From Candidatus Blautia intestinipullorum (GTDB taxonomy: Bacteria > Bacillota > Clostridia > Lachnospirales > Lachnospiraceae): DNA of 27,890 nt. This document shows, one piece after another, positions 1-8,900 of the stretch (position 1 is the first letter of the stretch; the number at the start of each line of letters is the position of its first letter). A program made the position numbers and the translations under genes. The DNA lies in NCBI GenBank assembly GCA_019120475.1, contig DWVA01000327.1, forward strand, positions 1-27,890, read 5' to 3'. The notes under the pieces are model-generated. The model worked only from the letters and a program-made list of their open reading frames with translations, searched no databases and was not told where the DNA came from.

Positions 1-2
1 CA

Positions 3-2084
3 GAAAAAACTTCTGCTGTTAAGAAAGCAGGAAGTGCAATTTCCACAGCACTGCACCGTGAGATCAGCAAAAATGAAGACGACAATGCGGCGGTAGAAGG
101 TGCCCATAAGTTGGAAGAAGGCGGCGAAGGTGTTTACCGGCTGGAACAGAGAAGTGCCAGACGCAGGAAACAGAGGGCATCCAGAAAAAGAAGCAGACTT
201 GAAAGACAGGCAGAGAAACAGACACAGGCGGCAGCCCGTCAGGAGCAGAAGAAACTGAAAAAACAGATTCAGAAGCAACAGATCAAATGGGATTATGCCA
301 AAGCAAAGCGAAGTGAACAGACAGTAGGAACAGCTACAAAAGGTACGATTGATTATATCAAGAAGATTGGCGGCAAAGTCACCAACTTCTTTAAAGAAAA
401 TCGGAAGGTGTATATCAGTGTAGCAGCTCTGATCGGATTGATGTTTCTGATCATAACGAACGTCACGTCATGCTCTGCAGTGTTTTTACAAAATGTGATC
501 ACTTATACAGGAACCAGTTATCTGTCATCGGATCAGGCAATCCGGGAAGCGGAACTGTATTATACACAGTTGGAAGCTAATCTGCAGGAGCGGATCAACA
601 ACATGGAATCTGAAGAACCGGGACATGAGGAATACCGATATAACATCGGACCTATTGAGCATGATCCGTTTATCCTGATCAGTTATCTGTCAGCAAAGTA
701 TGAAGAATTTACCTTTGAACAGGTAAAGCCGGAACTGGATACTCTTTTTGCATTGCAGTATCAGTTAGAAACAGAAGCAGTCAATGAGACTGTGACAGAG
801 ACGGCAACGGTGAGGGTTGGAGAATCTTTGGGACAGGTTGTTACCAGTGGATATTGTAACTGTCCAATCTGTTGTGGTATTTGGAGCGGAGGACCGACTG
901 CCAGTGGAGCATATCCAACAGCCAATCATACCTTAGCAGTAGATGCTTCCAATCCGTTTGTACCGATGGGAACAAAGGTAGTTATGAATGGTGTCGAATA
1001 TACTGTAGAAGATACCGGAGCTTTCGCAAGATACGGGGTACAGTTTGACGTTTACTATGATAATCATGCGGCGGCATCCGCACATGGGCATCAGACATGG
1101 GAATGCTATCTGGCAGATGATAACGGAAGCAATGAAGTGGAAGTCACCAGGACAAGAGATGTAGATGTGCTGAATGTCACCTTAAATAGTGGAAACCTGA
1201 TGTCAATCTGTCAGGACAGGCTGGGATTTTTCCAGAAAGAACTGTTCAGTGCCTATAACGATACAAAAGGTAATTTACAGATGTTTGCGACACCAGTTGA
1301 TTTTAACTGGTATTCCAGTGTGACCAGCTATTATGGATATCGGATTCATCCAATATCAGGAGCAAATCAGTTACACAATGGTATGGATATCGGAGCACCG
1401 GAGGGAACAAAAGTAATGGCAGGGCTGACCGGAACGGTTACGACTTCTGCTTATAACGACAGCTATGGCAATTATGTTGTGATCAAGGACAGTAAAGGCT
1501 ATGAACTGCGGTATGCACATTTAAGCAACCGGAGTGTATCTGCAGGAGCATCCGTCACGAAAGGTGATGAGATAGGTCTTGTAGGAAATACCGGAAATTC
1601 CACGGGAAGCCATCTTCACATTGAACTTCTGAAAAATGGAGAGCGGTTAAACCCGATCTTTTATCTGGAAACAGGAGAAGGGGCAGGATTTGGTGGCAAT
1701 GAATATACCAGTGAAGCAGCACAGCGTTTGTTAAATGAAGCAGCGAGATATCTTGGAACACCATATGTGTGGGGTGGATATTCGCCAAGTGGATTTGACT
1801 GTTCTGGATTTGTAAGTTACTGCCTGACACATTCGGGTGTAAGGAATACAGGAAGATTAACGGCACAAGGATTGTATGACATTTGCACGCCGGTATCTCA
1901 GTCAGAAGCACAGCCAGGAGATTTGATCTTCTTTACTGGTACTTATGATGCAGGAGTTCCGGTAACGCATATTGGAATTTATGTGGGCAATGGTCAGATG
2001 ATCCATTGTGGACATCCGGTTCAGTATACGTCCATCAACTCGCCATACTGGCAGAGCCATTTTTACGGATTTGGACGATGGTAA
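3..2084 (+). CDS. Membrane-anchored cell-wall hydrolase with 3D, M23 and NlpC/P60 domains (5' partial)
   Basis: The frame is open to the window edge, so the true start lies upstream; a TTG at 111 is only the first possible start inside the window. Residues below are numbered from that TTG. A basic, Lys/Arg/Gln-rich helical region (about 10-70) precedes one membrane segment (about 100-123). Next come a 3D domain (about 243-340: GYCNCPICCG motif and the Asp-rich core with VEDTG and FDVYY), an M23 metallopeptidase (about 400-516: HNGMDIGAP and GSHLHIE zinc motifs) and a C-terminal NlpC/P60 domain (about 543-657: Cys564 in FDCSGF, His620 in THIGIYVG). This is the transfer-channel peptidoglycan hydrolase usual in Gram-positive conjugative elements (CD1108/Orf14-like role), expected to open the wall locally from outside the membrane. 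Domain calls are secure; the division of labour among the three enzymes is inferred. The stop is followed 40 bases later by the DUF4315-type gene. Confidence 0.9.
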   Translation, partial: EKTSAVKKAGSAISTALHREISKNEDDNAAVEGAHKLEEGGEGVYRLEQRSARRRKQRASRKRSRLERQAEKQTQAAARQEQKKLKKQIQKQQIKWDYAKAKRSEQTVGTATKGTIDYIKKIGGKVTNFFKENRKVYISVAALIGLMFLIITNVTSCSAVFLQNVITYTGTSYLSSDQAIREAELYYTQLEANLQERINNMESEEPGHEEYRYNIGPIEHDPFILISYLSAKYEEFTFEQVKPELDTLFALQYQLETEAVNETVTETATVRVGESLGQVVTSGYCNCPICCGIWSGGPTASGAYPTANHTLAVDASNPFVPMGTKVVMNGVEYTVEDTGAFARYGVQFDVYYDNHAAASAHGHQTWECYLADDNGSNEVEVTRTRDVDVLNVTLNSGNLMSICQDRLGFFQKELFSAYNDTKGNLQMFATPVDFNWYSSVTSYYGYRIHPISGANQLHNGMDIGAPEGTKVMAGLTGTVTTSAYNDSYGNYVVIKDSKGYELRYAHLSNRSVSAGASVTKGDEIGLVGNTGNSTGSHLHIELLKNGERLNPIFYLETGEGAGFGGNEYTSEAAQRLLNEAARYLGTPYVWGGYSPSGFDCSGFVSYCLTHSGVRNTGRLTAQGLYDICTPVSQSEAQPGDLIFFTGTYDAGVPVTHIGIYVGNGQMIHCGHPVQYTSINSPYWQSHFYGFGRW

Positions 2085-2124
2085 GGAAAAGGGTGGTGTA
2101 ACAGCCGCCCGGAAAGGAGAAGTG

Positions 2125-2427
2125 ATGAAAAGTCTTGAAAAAGCAATGGCAGATTATGAGAAAGCCAAGGAAAAGATGGAAGCATCCAAAGCAAGATATG
2201 AAGCAGATTTAAAGCGGTTCAAGGCTGCGGAGATTGCAAAAACAGAAGCTGAAAATCTGGAAATTGTAAGAATTATCCGTGCGATGGATATGAGTATTCC
2301 AGAGCTGGAAGCTTTCAAAAAGAGAATGAAAAATGAACTGCCCGGCAGGGTAGAAATACAGAAGGAGGAAACAAAAGCCGATGATGAATCTGGAAAAAAT
2401 GAAACAGAAGAAGAGAACAATTACTAA
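2125..2427 (+). CDS. DUF4315-family small ICE protein
   Basis: A 100-residue, highly charged, helical protein. The start at ATG 2125 is preceded by GGAAAGGAGA (2111-2120); the frame stays open further upstream to 2008, but that part overlaps the hydrolase gene and has no ribosome site. Residues 1-45 form a Lys/Glu/Ala-rich coiled coil, followed by a short conserved-looking segment (IVRIIRAMDMSIPELEAFKK) and an acidic tail. Size, composition and position between an NlpC/P60 protein and a DUF4366 protein match DUF4315 members of Tn1549/CTn elements. No function is established. It overlaps the next gene by 47 bases, which suggests translational coupling and joint assembly with its neighbours. 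Confidence 0.8.
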   Translation: MKSLEKAMADYEKAKEKMEASKARYEADLKRFKAAEIAKTEAENLEIVRIIRAMDMSIPELEAFKKRMKNELPGRVEIQKEETKADDESGKNETEEENNY

Positions 2428-3811
2428 AAGCAGGGTAAAAAAGAGCTTGCTTGCAGCAACGACATTTCTTTGCCTGACAACACCTTTGCTCCAAACACAG
2501 ACTGCTTATGCAGCTGAGAATACCACACCTGCGATTACGATTGAAAAACCGGATGGCTGGAAACAGGGAGTAACAACCATTGCTGTTACGGTAGATGCCA
2601 GCCATATGCCGGAAGGTTTCTCGATAGCAAAGATTGAAGCAAAAGCAGGAAAAGATGGAAGCTGGCAGGATGTAACTGGAAGTGGAAGTATCACGATCAC
2701 TGGAAATCAGACAGTGTACGTGCGTGTGACAGATGGTGAGGGGAAGGTTTATGAGCAGAATCGCTCTATTAAGTGTTATGACACGGAAAAGCCGACACTC
2801 TCTGCTTCCCTGACAGATGGTGTACTGACTATTCAGGGGAATGATACAGTATCCGGGATTACTGCAGTAACAGTCAATGGTACCACTTATACAGACTTGA
2901 AGGATGGAATGCTGAGAGTGCAATTGACACAGAAAGATTTTACTACAAAGCAGATTGAGATCACGGTAACGGACGGTGCTGGAAATACTTCTGAAAAGTA
3001 TGTGTTACAGAATCCTTATTATGAATGGGCAAAGAAGCAGGCAGAGAAACAGAAAATTTCCAGTGACAGTAATGGTGCAATGACAACAACGACCAGTGCA
3101 GATGCAACTGGGACTGAGAAAACAACGACTTCACCACTTCCGCAGGATGCACAGGCTTCTGAGCCGACAGATGCAAAAGGAACCGTGGATGATCGGACAG
3201 TGACAGGTATTGAGGAACAGCTTAATAAAGAAGGCGAGACAGCAGATTCTGTTACTAAAACAGCTACGGAAGGAACAAAAGAGTTTTATACCATTTCAAC
3301 TAAGAGTGGTAAGATTTTCTACTTGATCATCGACAATTCAAAATCTCAGGATAATGTGTATTTCCTTACCGAAGTCAGTGAGAAAGACCTGATGAACTTC
3401 ACGCTTTCTGATTCCGTGACACTTCCGGAGGTAGATACTGTTTATGCAGAACCAGAAAAACAGGCTGAAGAAGAAAAACCGGAAACAACAGAGACAGCTG
3501 AGAAAGATAAGGTAGAGGATGACATTCAGATGCCAGAAGATAAAAGTCCATTTGGAACGTATCTTCTGATTGCGCTGGTAGCAGTCGGAGCTGCGGCAGG
3601 AGGTTATTACTTCAAAGTCTATAAACCAAAGCATGAATATGACGATGAGGATGAGATGGAAGAGGATGAAGATGAATCTGAAGATTCAGAGTCTGAAAAG
3701 CGGGAAGTAGACGATGCAGATGAGCAGGAAGAAAGTACAGAACCGGAAATCCTGAGAGATGAAGATTTTGATGATAAGGTGCTGGAAGATGAAGAAGAGG
3801 AGCAGGAATAA
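2381..3811 (+). CDS. DUF4366-type (CD1107-family) ICE membrane protein
   Basis: A 476-residue exported, membrane-anchored protein. AAGGAGGAAA just upstream supports ATG 2381 or 2384. A basic N-terminus and hydrophobic core ending in AYA-AE (about 20-45) form a signal peptide. Two bacterial Ig-like segments follow (about 50-120 and 130-205; the second has the VTDGAGNTSEK motif). After a Thr/Ser/Glu-rich linker comes the DUF4366-like core (about 300-345, FYTISTKSGKIFYLIIDN), then one membrane helix (about 391-411) and a strongly acidic cytoplasmic tail of about 60 residues. The family sits beside the conjugation channel genes in many Firmicute ICEs; its job is unknown. An extracellular arm with a charged cytoplasmic tail would suit an envelope component of the mating channel, which is inference. 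Its TAA is directly followed by the topB ATG. Confidence 0.85.
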   Translation: MMNLEKMKQKKRTITKSRVKKSLLAATTFLCLTTPLLQTQTAYAAENTTPAITIEKPDGWKQGVTTIAVTVDASHMPEGFSIAKIEAKAGKDGSWQDVTGSGSITITGNQTVYVRVTDGEGKVYEQNRSIKCYDTEKPTLSASLTDGVLTIQGNDTVSGITAVTVNGTTYTDLKDGMLRVQLTQKDFTTKQIEITVTDGAGNTSEKYVLQNPYYEWAKKQAEKQKISSDSNGAMTTTTSADATGTEKTTTSPLPQDAQASEPTDAKGTVDDRTVTGIEEQLNKEGETADSVTKTATEGTKEFYTISTKSGKIFYLIIDNSKSQDNVYFLTEVSEKDLMNFTLSDSVTLPEVDTVYAEPEKQAEEEKPETTETAEKDKVEDDIQMPEDKSPFGTYLLIALVAVGAAAGGYYFKVYKPKHEYDDEDEMEEDEDESEDSESEKREVDDADEQEESTEPEILRDEDFDDKVLEDEEEEQE

Positions 3812-5884
3812 ATGAAATTAGTGATTGCAGAAAAGCCATCGGTTGCGATGGCACTGGCTTCCGTGCTTGGAGCCAGAACAAGAAAAGATGGCTACGTGGA
3901 GGGAAACGGTTATATCGTTTCCTGGTGCGTAGGACATCTGGTTGGATTATGCGATGCATCGGAATACGATGAAAAATATAAAAAATGGAGATATGAAGAT
4001 CTGCCGATTGTGCCGGAATGCTGGAGACACAAGGTTTTGGATGGAACAAAGAAGCAGTACGGAATCTTGAAAAAACTGATGAGAGATTCCAATGTAGATG
4101 AAGTGATTTGTGCTACTGATGCAGGACGTGAAGGAGAGTTAATCTTTCGTCTGGTGTATGAGCAGGCAGGATGCAAAAAGCCGATGAAGCGGCTCTGGAT
4201 CTCTTCCATGGAGGAGCAGGCAATTAAAGATGGATTTGCGTCATTAAAAGACGGTTCGTGTTATGACAGTCTCTATCAGTCAGCACTTTGCAGGGCAAAG
4301 GCAGACTGGCTGGTGGGAATCAATGCGAGCCGTCTTTTTTCCGTTCTGTATAACCAGAATCTGAAAGTCGGAAGAGTGCAGACACCAACACTTGCCATGA
4401 TCGTGGATCGAAATAAGAAGATCAAGGAATTTACCAAAGAAAAATATTATATGGCTCATATCAAGTTTGACGATATGGATGCAGTCACAGAGCATTTTCA
4501 GAAAAAAGAGGATGCAGATAAAGTGGCTGCGGACTGTCGGGAGCGTATGTGCGAAGTGGAAAAGGATGATGTGAAAGAGAAGACGGTACGCCCTCCAAAA
4601 CTCTATGATCTGACCACTCTTCAGAGGGAAGCAAACAGAATGTTTGGCTATACCGCACAGCAGACGCTGGATGCCGTGCAGGAGATGTATGAGCAGAAGC
4701 TTGTCACTTATCCGAGAACAGACAGCCAGTATCTGACAGATGAGATGGGAGAAAGCACAGAAACTCTGATTCAGATGTTACTTGGGGAAATGCCTTATGC
4801 TGAAGGCCTGGAATATCAGCCAGACGTGAGTAAGTTATTAAATTCAAAGAAAGTATCTGATCACCATGCGATTATCCCAACCATGGAAGTAGCCAAAGCA
4901 GATATTGGTGAACTGAAAGAACGAAACCGTAAGATTTTGTATCTGATCAGTGCCAGGGTACTGACAGCAACCGCAGATCCTTATATTTATGAGAGCCATA
5001 AATGTCAGATTACCTGTAATTATCATACGTTTTATCTCACAGCAAAGAAAACAAAGCAGGAAGGATTCAAGGCGATCGAAAATAAATGGAAACAGTTCTT
5101 TGGCGTAAAGATTGAGAAAGAAGATCCGGAGCTGGATATCTGGGCAGGCAAGCATTACGGCCCTTGTGATTCTTTTGTATCGGAGCATTTTACACAGCCA
5201 CCGAAACAATACACAGAAGATACCCTGCTTTCTGCAATGGAACGTGCAGGGAATGAAGAACTGACCGAAGATACAGAAAAGAAAGGACTTGGCACACCGG
5301 CAACAAGGGCAGCAATCATTGAAAAATTGATTCAGTCTGGTTTTGTGAAAAGGGAAAAGAAAAATCTGGTGCCGACAGATGATGGCAATGTACTGATTAC
5401 GGTTCTGCCGGATGAGATTAAATCCCCGAAGATGACAGCAGAGTGGGAAATGGCATTGAATCACATTGCCCAGAATACAGAGACAGCAGATGAATTTCTA
5501 AATGGGATTACAGAGCTGATGCAGGAACTGGTTGCCAGATATCAGGGTATTTCAGAAGAAAAGAAAGGGCAGTTTCAGGGAAAAGCAAAAGGAGAAGTCA
5601 TTGGCAAATGTCCCCGCTGTGGAGCAGATGTCAGGGAAGGAAAAGTAAACTTTTACTGTTCTGACCGGAACTGTGCTTTTACCTTGTGGAAGAATGATAA
5701 ATTCCTTGCAAGCCAGGGGAAAAAGATGGATAAGGCGGCAGCAAAGAAGTTCCTGTCTAAAGGAAAAATCCATTATAAGGATCTGGTATCCAGAAAAACA
5801 GGGAGACAGTATGAAGCAACTGTGGAAATGGTTGATCCCGGCGAGGGAAATGTGCAGTTCAATCTGATTTTTCCACAACGATAA
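3812..5884 (+). CDS. topB: DNA topoisomerase III (type IA), plasmid/ICE type
   Basis: A 690-residue type IA topoisomerase that relaxes or decatenates DNA through a transient 5'-phosphotyrosine bond. The N-terminal Toprim domain has LVIAEKPSVA (residues 3-12) and the acidic ATDAGREGEL metal site (about 107). The catalytic Tyr300 lies in VTYPRTDSQYL. The usual 5Y-CAP segments follow, including KGLGTPATRAAIIE (about 490). A four-Cys zinc ribbon (CPRCG...YCSDRNC, about 598-626) and a C-terminal Topoisom-type tail close the protein. Length and domains are complete, with no missing key residue. The start abuts the stop of the previous gene and has only a weak ribosome site in the acidic tail codons, so translation is probably coupled. 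Such enzymes are standard in Tn1549-like elements and are thought to resolve single-stranded or joined DNA during transfer and plasmid-like replication. Confidence 0.95.
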   Translation: MKLVIAEKPSVAMALASVLGARTRKDGYVEGNGYIVSWCVGHLVGLCDASEYDEKYKKWRYEDLPIVPECWRHKVLDGTKKQYGILKKLMRDSNVDEVICATDAGREGELIFRLVYEQAGCKKPMKRLWISSMEEQAIKDGFASLKDGSCYDSLYQSALCRAKADWLVGINASRLFSVLYNQNLKVGRVQTPTLAMIVDRNKKIKEFTKEKYYMAHIKFDDMDAVTEHFQKKEDADKVAADCRERMCEVEKDDVKEKTVRPPKLYDLTTLQREANRMFGYTAQQTLDAVQEMYEQKLVTYPRTDSQYLTDEMGESTETLIQMLLGEMPYAEGLEYQPDVSKLLNSKKVSDHHAIIPTMEVAKADIGELKERNRKILYLISARVLTATADPYIYESHKCQITCNYHTFYLTAKKTKQEGFKAIENKWKQFFGVKIEKEDPELDIWAGKHYGPCDSFVSEHFTQPPKQYTEDTLLSAMERAGNEELTEDTEKKGLGTPATRAAIIEKLIQSGFVKREKKNLVPTDDGNVLITVLPDEIKSPKMTAEWEMALNHIAQNTETADEFLNGITELMQELVARYQGISEEKKGQFQGKAKGEVIGKCPRCGADVREGKVNFYCSDRNCAFTLWKNDKFLASQGKKMDKAAAKKFLSKGKIHYKDLVSRKTGRQYEATVEMVDPGEGNVQFNLIFPQR

Positions 5885-5895
5885 GTAGTGTATTG

Positions 5896-5921
5896 CAGGC
5901 AGTCTAAGGACTGTCTGTTTT
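5896..5921 (+). terminator. Intrinsic terminator after topB
   Basis: A 9-bp stem (CAGGCAGTC at 5896-5904 pairing with GACTGTCTG at 5909-5917, one G-U pair) with a TAAG loop is followed by TTTTAT. It lies 12 bases after the topB stop and closes the 3-5884 block. A weaker 5-bp hairpin (GTGGC/GCCAC, 5932-5953) follows just before the next ribosome site. Confidence 0.75.
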
Positions 5922-5979
5922 ATAAAAAAATAGTGGCTCTGAACAATTGCCACAAATATATGAAAGAGAGGACCTTAGC

Positions 5980-8900
5980 ATGAAGAAAAAAGGTAATTTT
6001 AGAAAAGTAGTATCTGGCTTGCTGGCAGGCATGACAATGCTTAGTACCGTGTTATCTCCGATGACTGCATATGCAGCGGAGATCCAGCCAGAGAAAAAAC
6101 CGCCACTTTATGAGGAAGTGAAAGACCTTCTGGATGAAGATGAGGTGGTGACTGCCAAAGATTATGAAATCGAAACAGGCAGTGTATTTGATGTGAAATC
6201 AGACTACACAGGACTGGAAATCAAGGATGATAACAAGGTCAAAGTCATATTTGAGGAAGCAAAGAACGACAAGAATGAGGATTTTACGACAGATCATGCG
6301 GACACTTACAAAGCGGTCTATTATGTGGAACCGGTAAATCAGGAGCATCCGAAGTACCAGATCAGCCGAAAGCTGATTGTGCGTGAGAAAGAAACAGAAG
6401 TGCAGACAGAAACTGCAGGGAGTGAAGCAGTAACCGAATCCGAAACAGCTGGCAGTGAACAGCAGACAGAAGAAGCGGAGGATTCAGAATCGGACTCGGA
6501 GATTACCGATATTGATGCTGATGAATTTGATGATTTAGTCGAGCAGGCACAGAATCAGGATACCTATGATGAAGAATCAGGGTTAGAACTTCATGATGTT
6601 TTGGAACAGGCAGGAGACGAAGGTGTGGATCTTGAATCTATGGAAGAGGGAGAGATTGCAACCTTTGAAGCAGTTTCGGCTTATTCAGCAAGAAGTACAC
6701 AGCAGGTAACGATTGAAAAAGGACCTCTGTATAGATATGCAGATTACAATCTTGGAACCTATCTGACAGAGCCGTACTATATCAGCTACGGAAGCGTCAG
6801 AGCAACTGCGTATTGTGTACAGCCAGCAAAACCTGGACCAGGATCTGGAAATTATACAATCACAAAGATCGGGGACAATCAGGCGTTAGCTAAAGTATGT
6901 TATTACGGCACAGATGCCGCAGGGAGCGAAAGCTTTTTTGCGAATAAACACACGGATTTTTCAGAAGGAAAAAGATTCATCATTATTCACATGGCTGCAT
7001 CATATGCCAACGGAAGCAGTGATGCCTTTTACGGAACCAATGCTACAGGAGAAATTTTGGCAAAAGAACTCTATAATTATTGTGTGAATAAGCCGGAAAT
7101 ACCAGACGTAGCGATGTCATTTTCAAAGCCGAATGTAAAAGCTTATGTAGATGGAAATGTTCAGAGAACGGAGAACATTAAGTTCAACGCATCTTCCCAG
7201 CAGAAAATCACAATGGACTTACCAAAGGGAGTGAAGCTCCATAATGTATCAACTGGAAATGTAAGTGCGGCAGGTGCAAGCGTAACAATTGGAGGAGGAA
7301 CCACGTTTTATCTTTCAGCACCTCTGACACAGACAAAAGATGTAAGTGCTACTTTTTCTGCAAAAATGAAGGGAAGTATTACAAAAGATTATTCAGCATA
7401 TAAATTGACGACGAATGCAAGTGTTCAGGATCTGGCATTTGTGTTTGGAGAAGGTGTCGCTGATGAAAAATATGTAAGCTTAAAGGTGTCCTGGATTGAA
7501 CAGGCTACGATCGAAATCGTAAAGAAAGACGATACAGCGGATGTCAATCTTGCAGGTGCAGTGTTCGGTGTATACAGCGATGAGGTTTGTACAAAGCTGA
7601 TCACTCAGATGCCGGCAACAGATAAGAATGGAAAATCTTCTGTTACAATCATCAAGACACAGGATACCGTTTATCTGAAAGAGATCACAGCACCACAGGG
7701 ATATGTAGTAAATGCAACGGCAACAAATGTAAAACTGGTAGCAAGTAAGACTTTCTCTGTGACTGTAGAAAATAAAGAACAGCTTGCAGAGCTTACCATT
7801 TACAAAGAAGGACAGGTGCTTTCCGGAGCAGATGTCAGTGAAAATGGAACGGTATTTCAGTATGAAAACCGCAGACAGAAAAATGCAGTGTATAACGTGT
7901 ATGCCGGGGCAGATATCGTAACTGCTTATGGCACAAAAGTGTACAGCAAAGGAGACCTGGTAAAAGAAAATCTGACAACAGGTGAGAATGGTTCTGTTAC
8001 ACTGAATAACCTGCATCTTGGAAGCTATGTGGTGAAAGAAGCAAAAGCACCGGACAATTTCTATAACGGCAGCGAAGAAAAGCCAGTGACTCTGACTTAT
8101 GCCGGACAGAATAAAGAAGTTGTATTTGCAGATGTGACTTTTAACAACGAAAGACAGAAAGCAGATGTTTCCGTAGTAAAACAGGATAAAGATACAAAGA
8201 AACCACTGAATGGCGGTATTTTTGCTCTGTATGCATTCGATGATATTAGAAATGCAGACGGAACCGTTGTTGTGAAAAAAGGAACACTGATTGAGAAAGC
8301 AACTACTGGAGCAGATGGAACTGCAAAATTCACAGCAGATCTTCCGATTGGATATTCCTATTCCGTAAAAGAAGATCAGGCGCCGGAAGGCTATGTAAGA
8401 AATACAGAAGATGTGTATACGTTCAAGTTTTCTTACACCAATGATAAAGAAGCAACCGTATCATTTGCCCATACCTTCAGCAATGACCGTGTGACAGCAA
8501 AGATCAATTTATGCAAAGTTGATAAAGAAACAGGAAAAGCAGTACCACAGGGAGATGCCACACTGAAAGGTGCAGTTTATGGTCTGTATGCCCGTGAAGA
8601 TATCGTGCATCCGGACGGAGCAACTGGAACTATTTATAAAGCAGGAGAACAGGTAGCATCTCTTACAACAGATGACAAAGGACAGTCTTCTGTAAAAGGT
8701 TTATATCTTGGCAAATATTATGTCAAAGAGATCACACCGCCGACCGGATACCTGGCAGATACAGAAGAGCATGATCTTGTGTGCAGTTATGAAGGCGATA
8801 TGACAGCAGAAGTAAAAAGAGAGTGTACTTCCAGTGAGCAGGTCATCAAACAGCCATTTCAGATCATCAAAGCAGCCAACAATGGAAAGACCGATGCAGA

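Noticed and set aside
2008..2124. Longer start for the DUF4315-type gene
   Set aside because: Runs out of frame over the conserved NlpC/P60 end; ATG 2125 has the ribosome site.
2315..2923. 202-codon minus-strand frame
   Set aside because: Cys/Ser/Arg-rich antisense product across three plus-strand gene parts; no support.
4844..5464. 206-codon open frame on the minus strand
   Set aside because: Lies wholly inside topB, gives a Cys/Phe/Ile-rich product without domains and has no ribosome site; a shadow of a conserved gene.
5673..5867. 64-codon plus-strand frame in the 3' end of topB
   Set aside because: Trp/Arg/Lys-rich product, no ribosome site, covers the zinc-ribbon region of topB.
5932..5953. 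Hairpin GTGGC/GCCAC before the adhesin as a riboswitch or attenuator
   Set aside because: Only 5 bp with an 11-base loop and no T tract; too weak to call.
5947..5979. TTG start giving an 11-residue longer adhesin
   Set aside because: It would put residues before the signal peptide and lacks a ribosome site; ATG 5980 has both.
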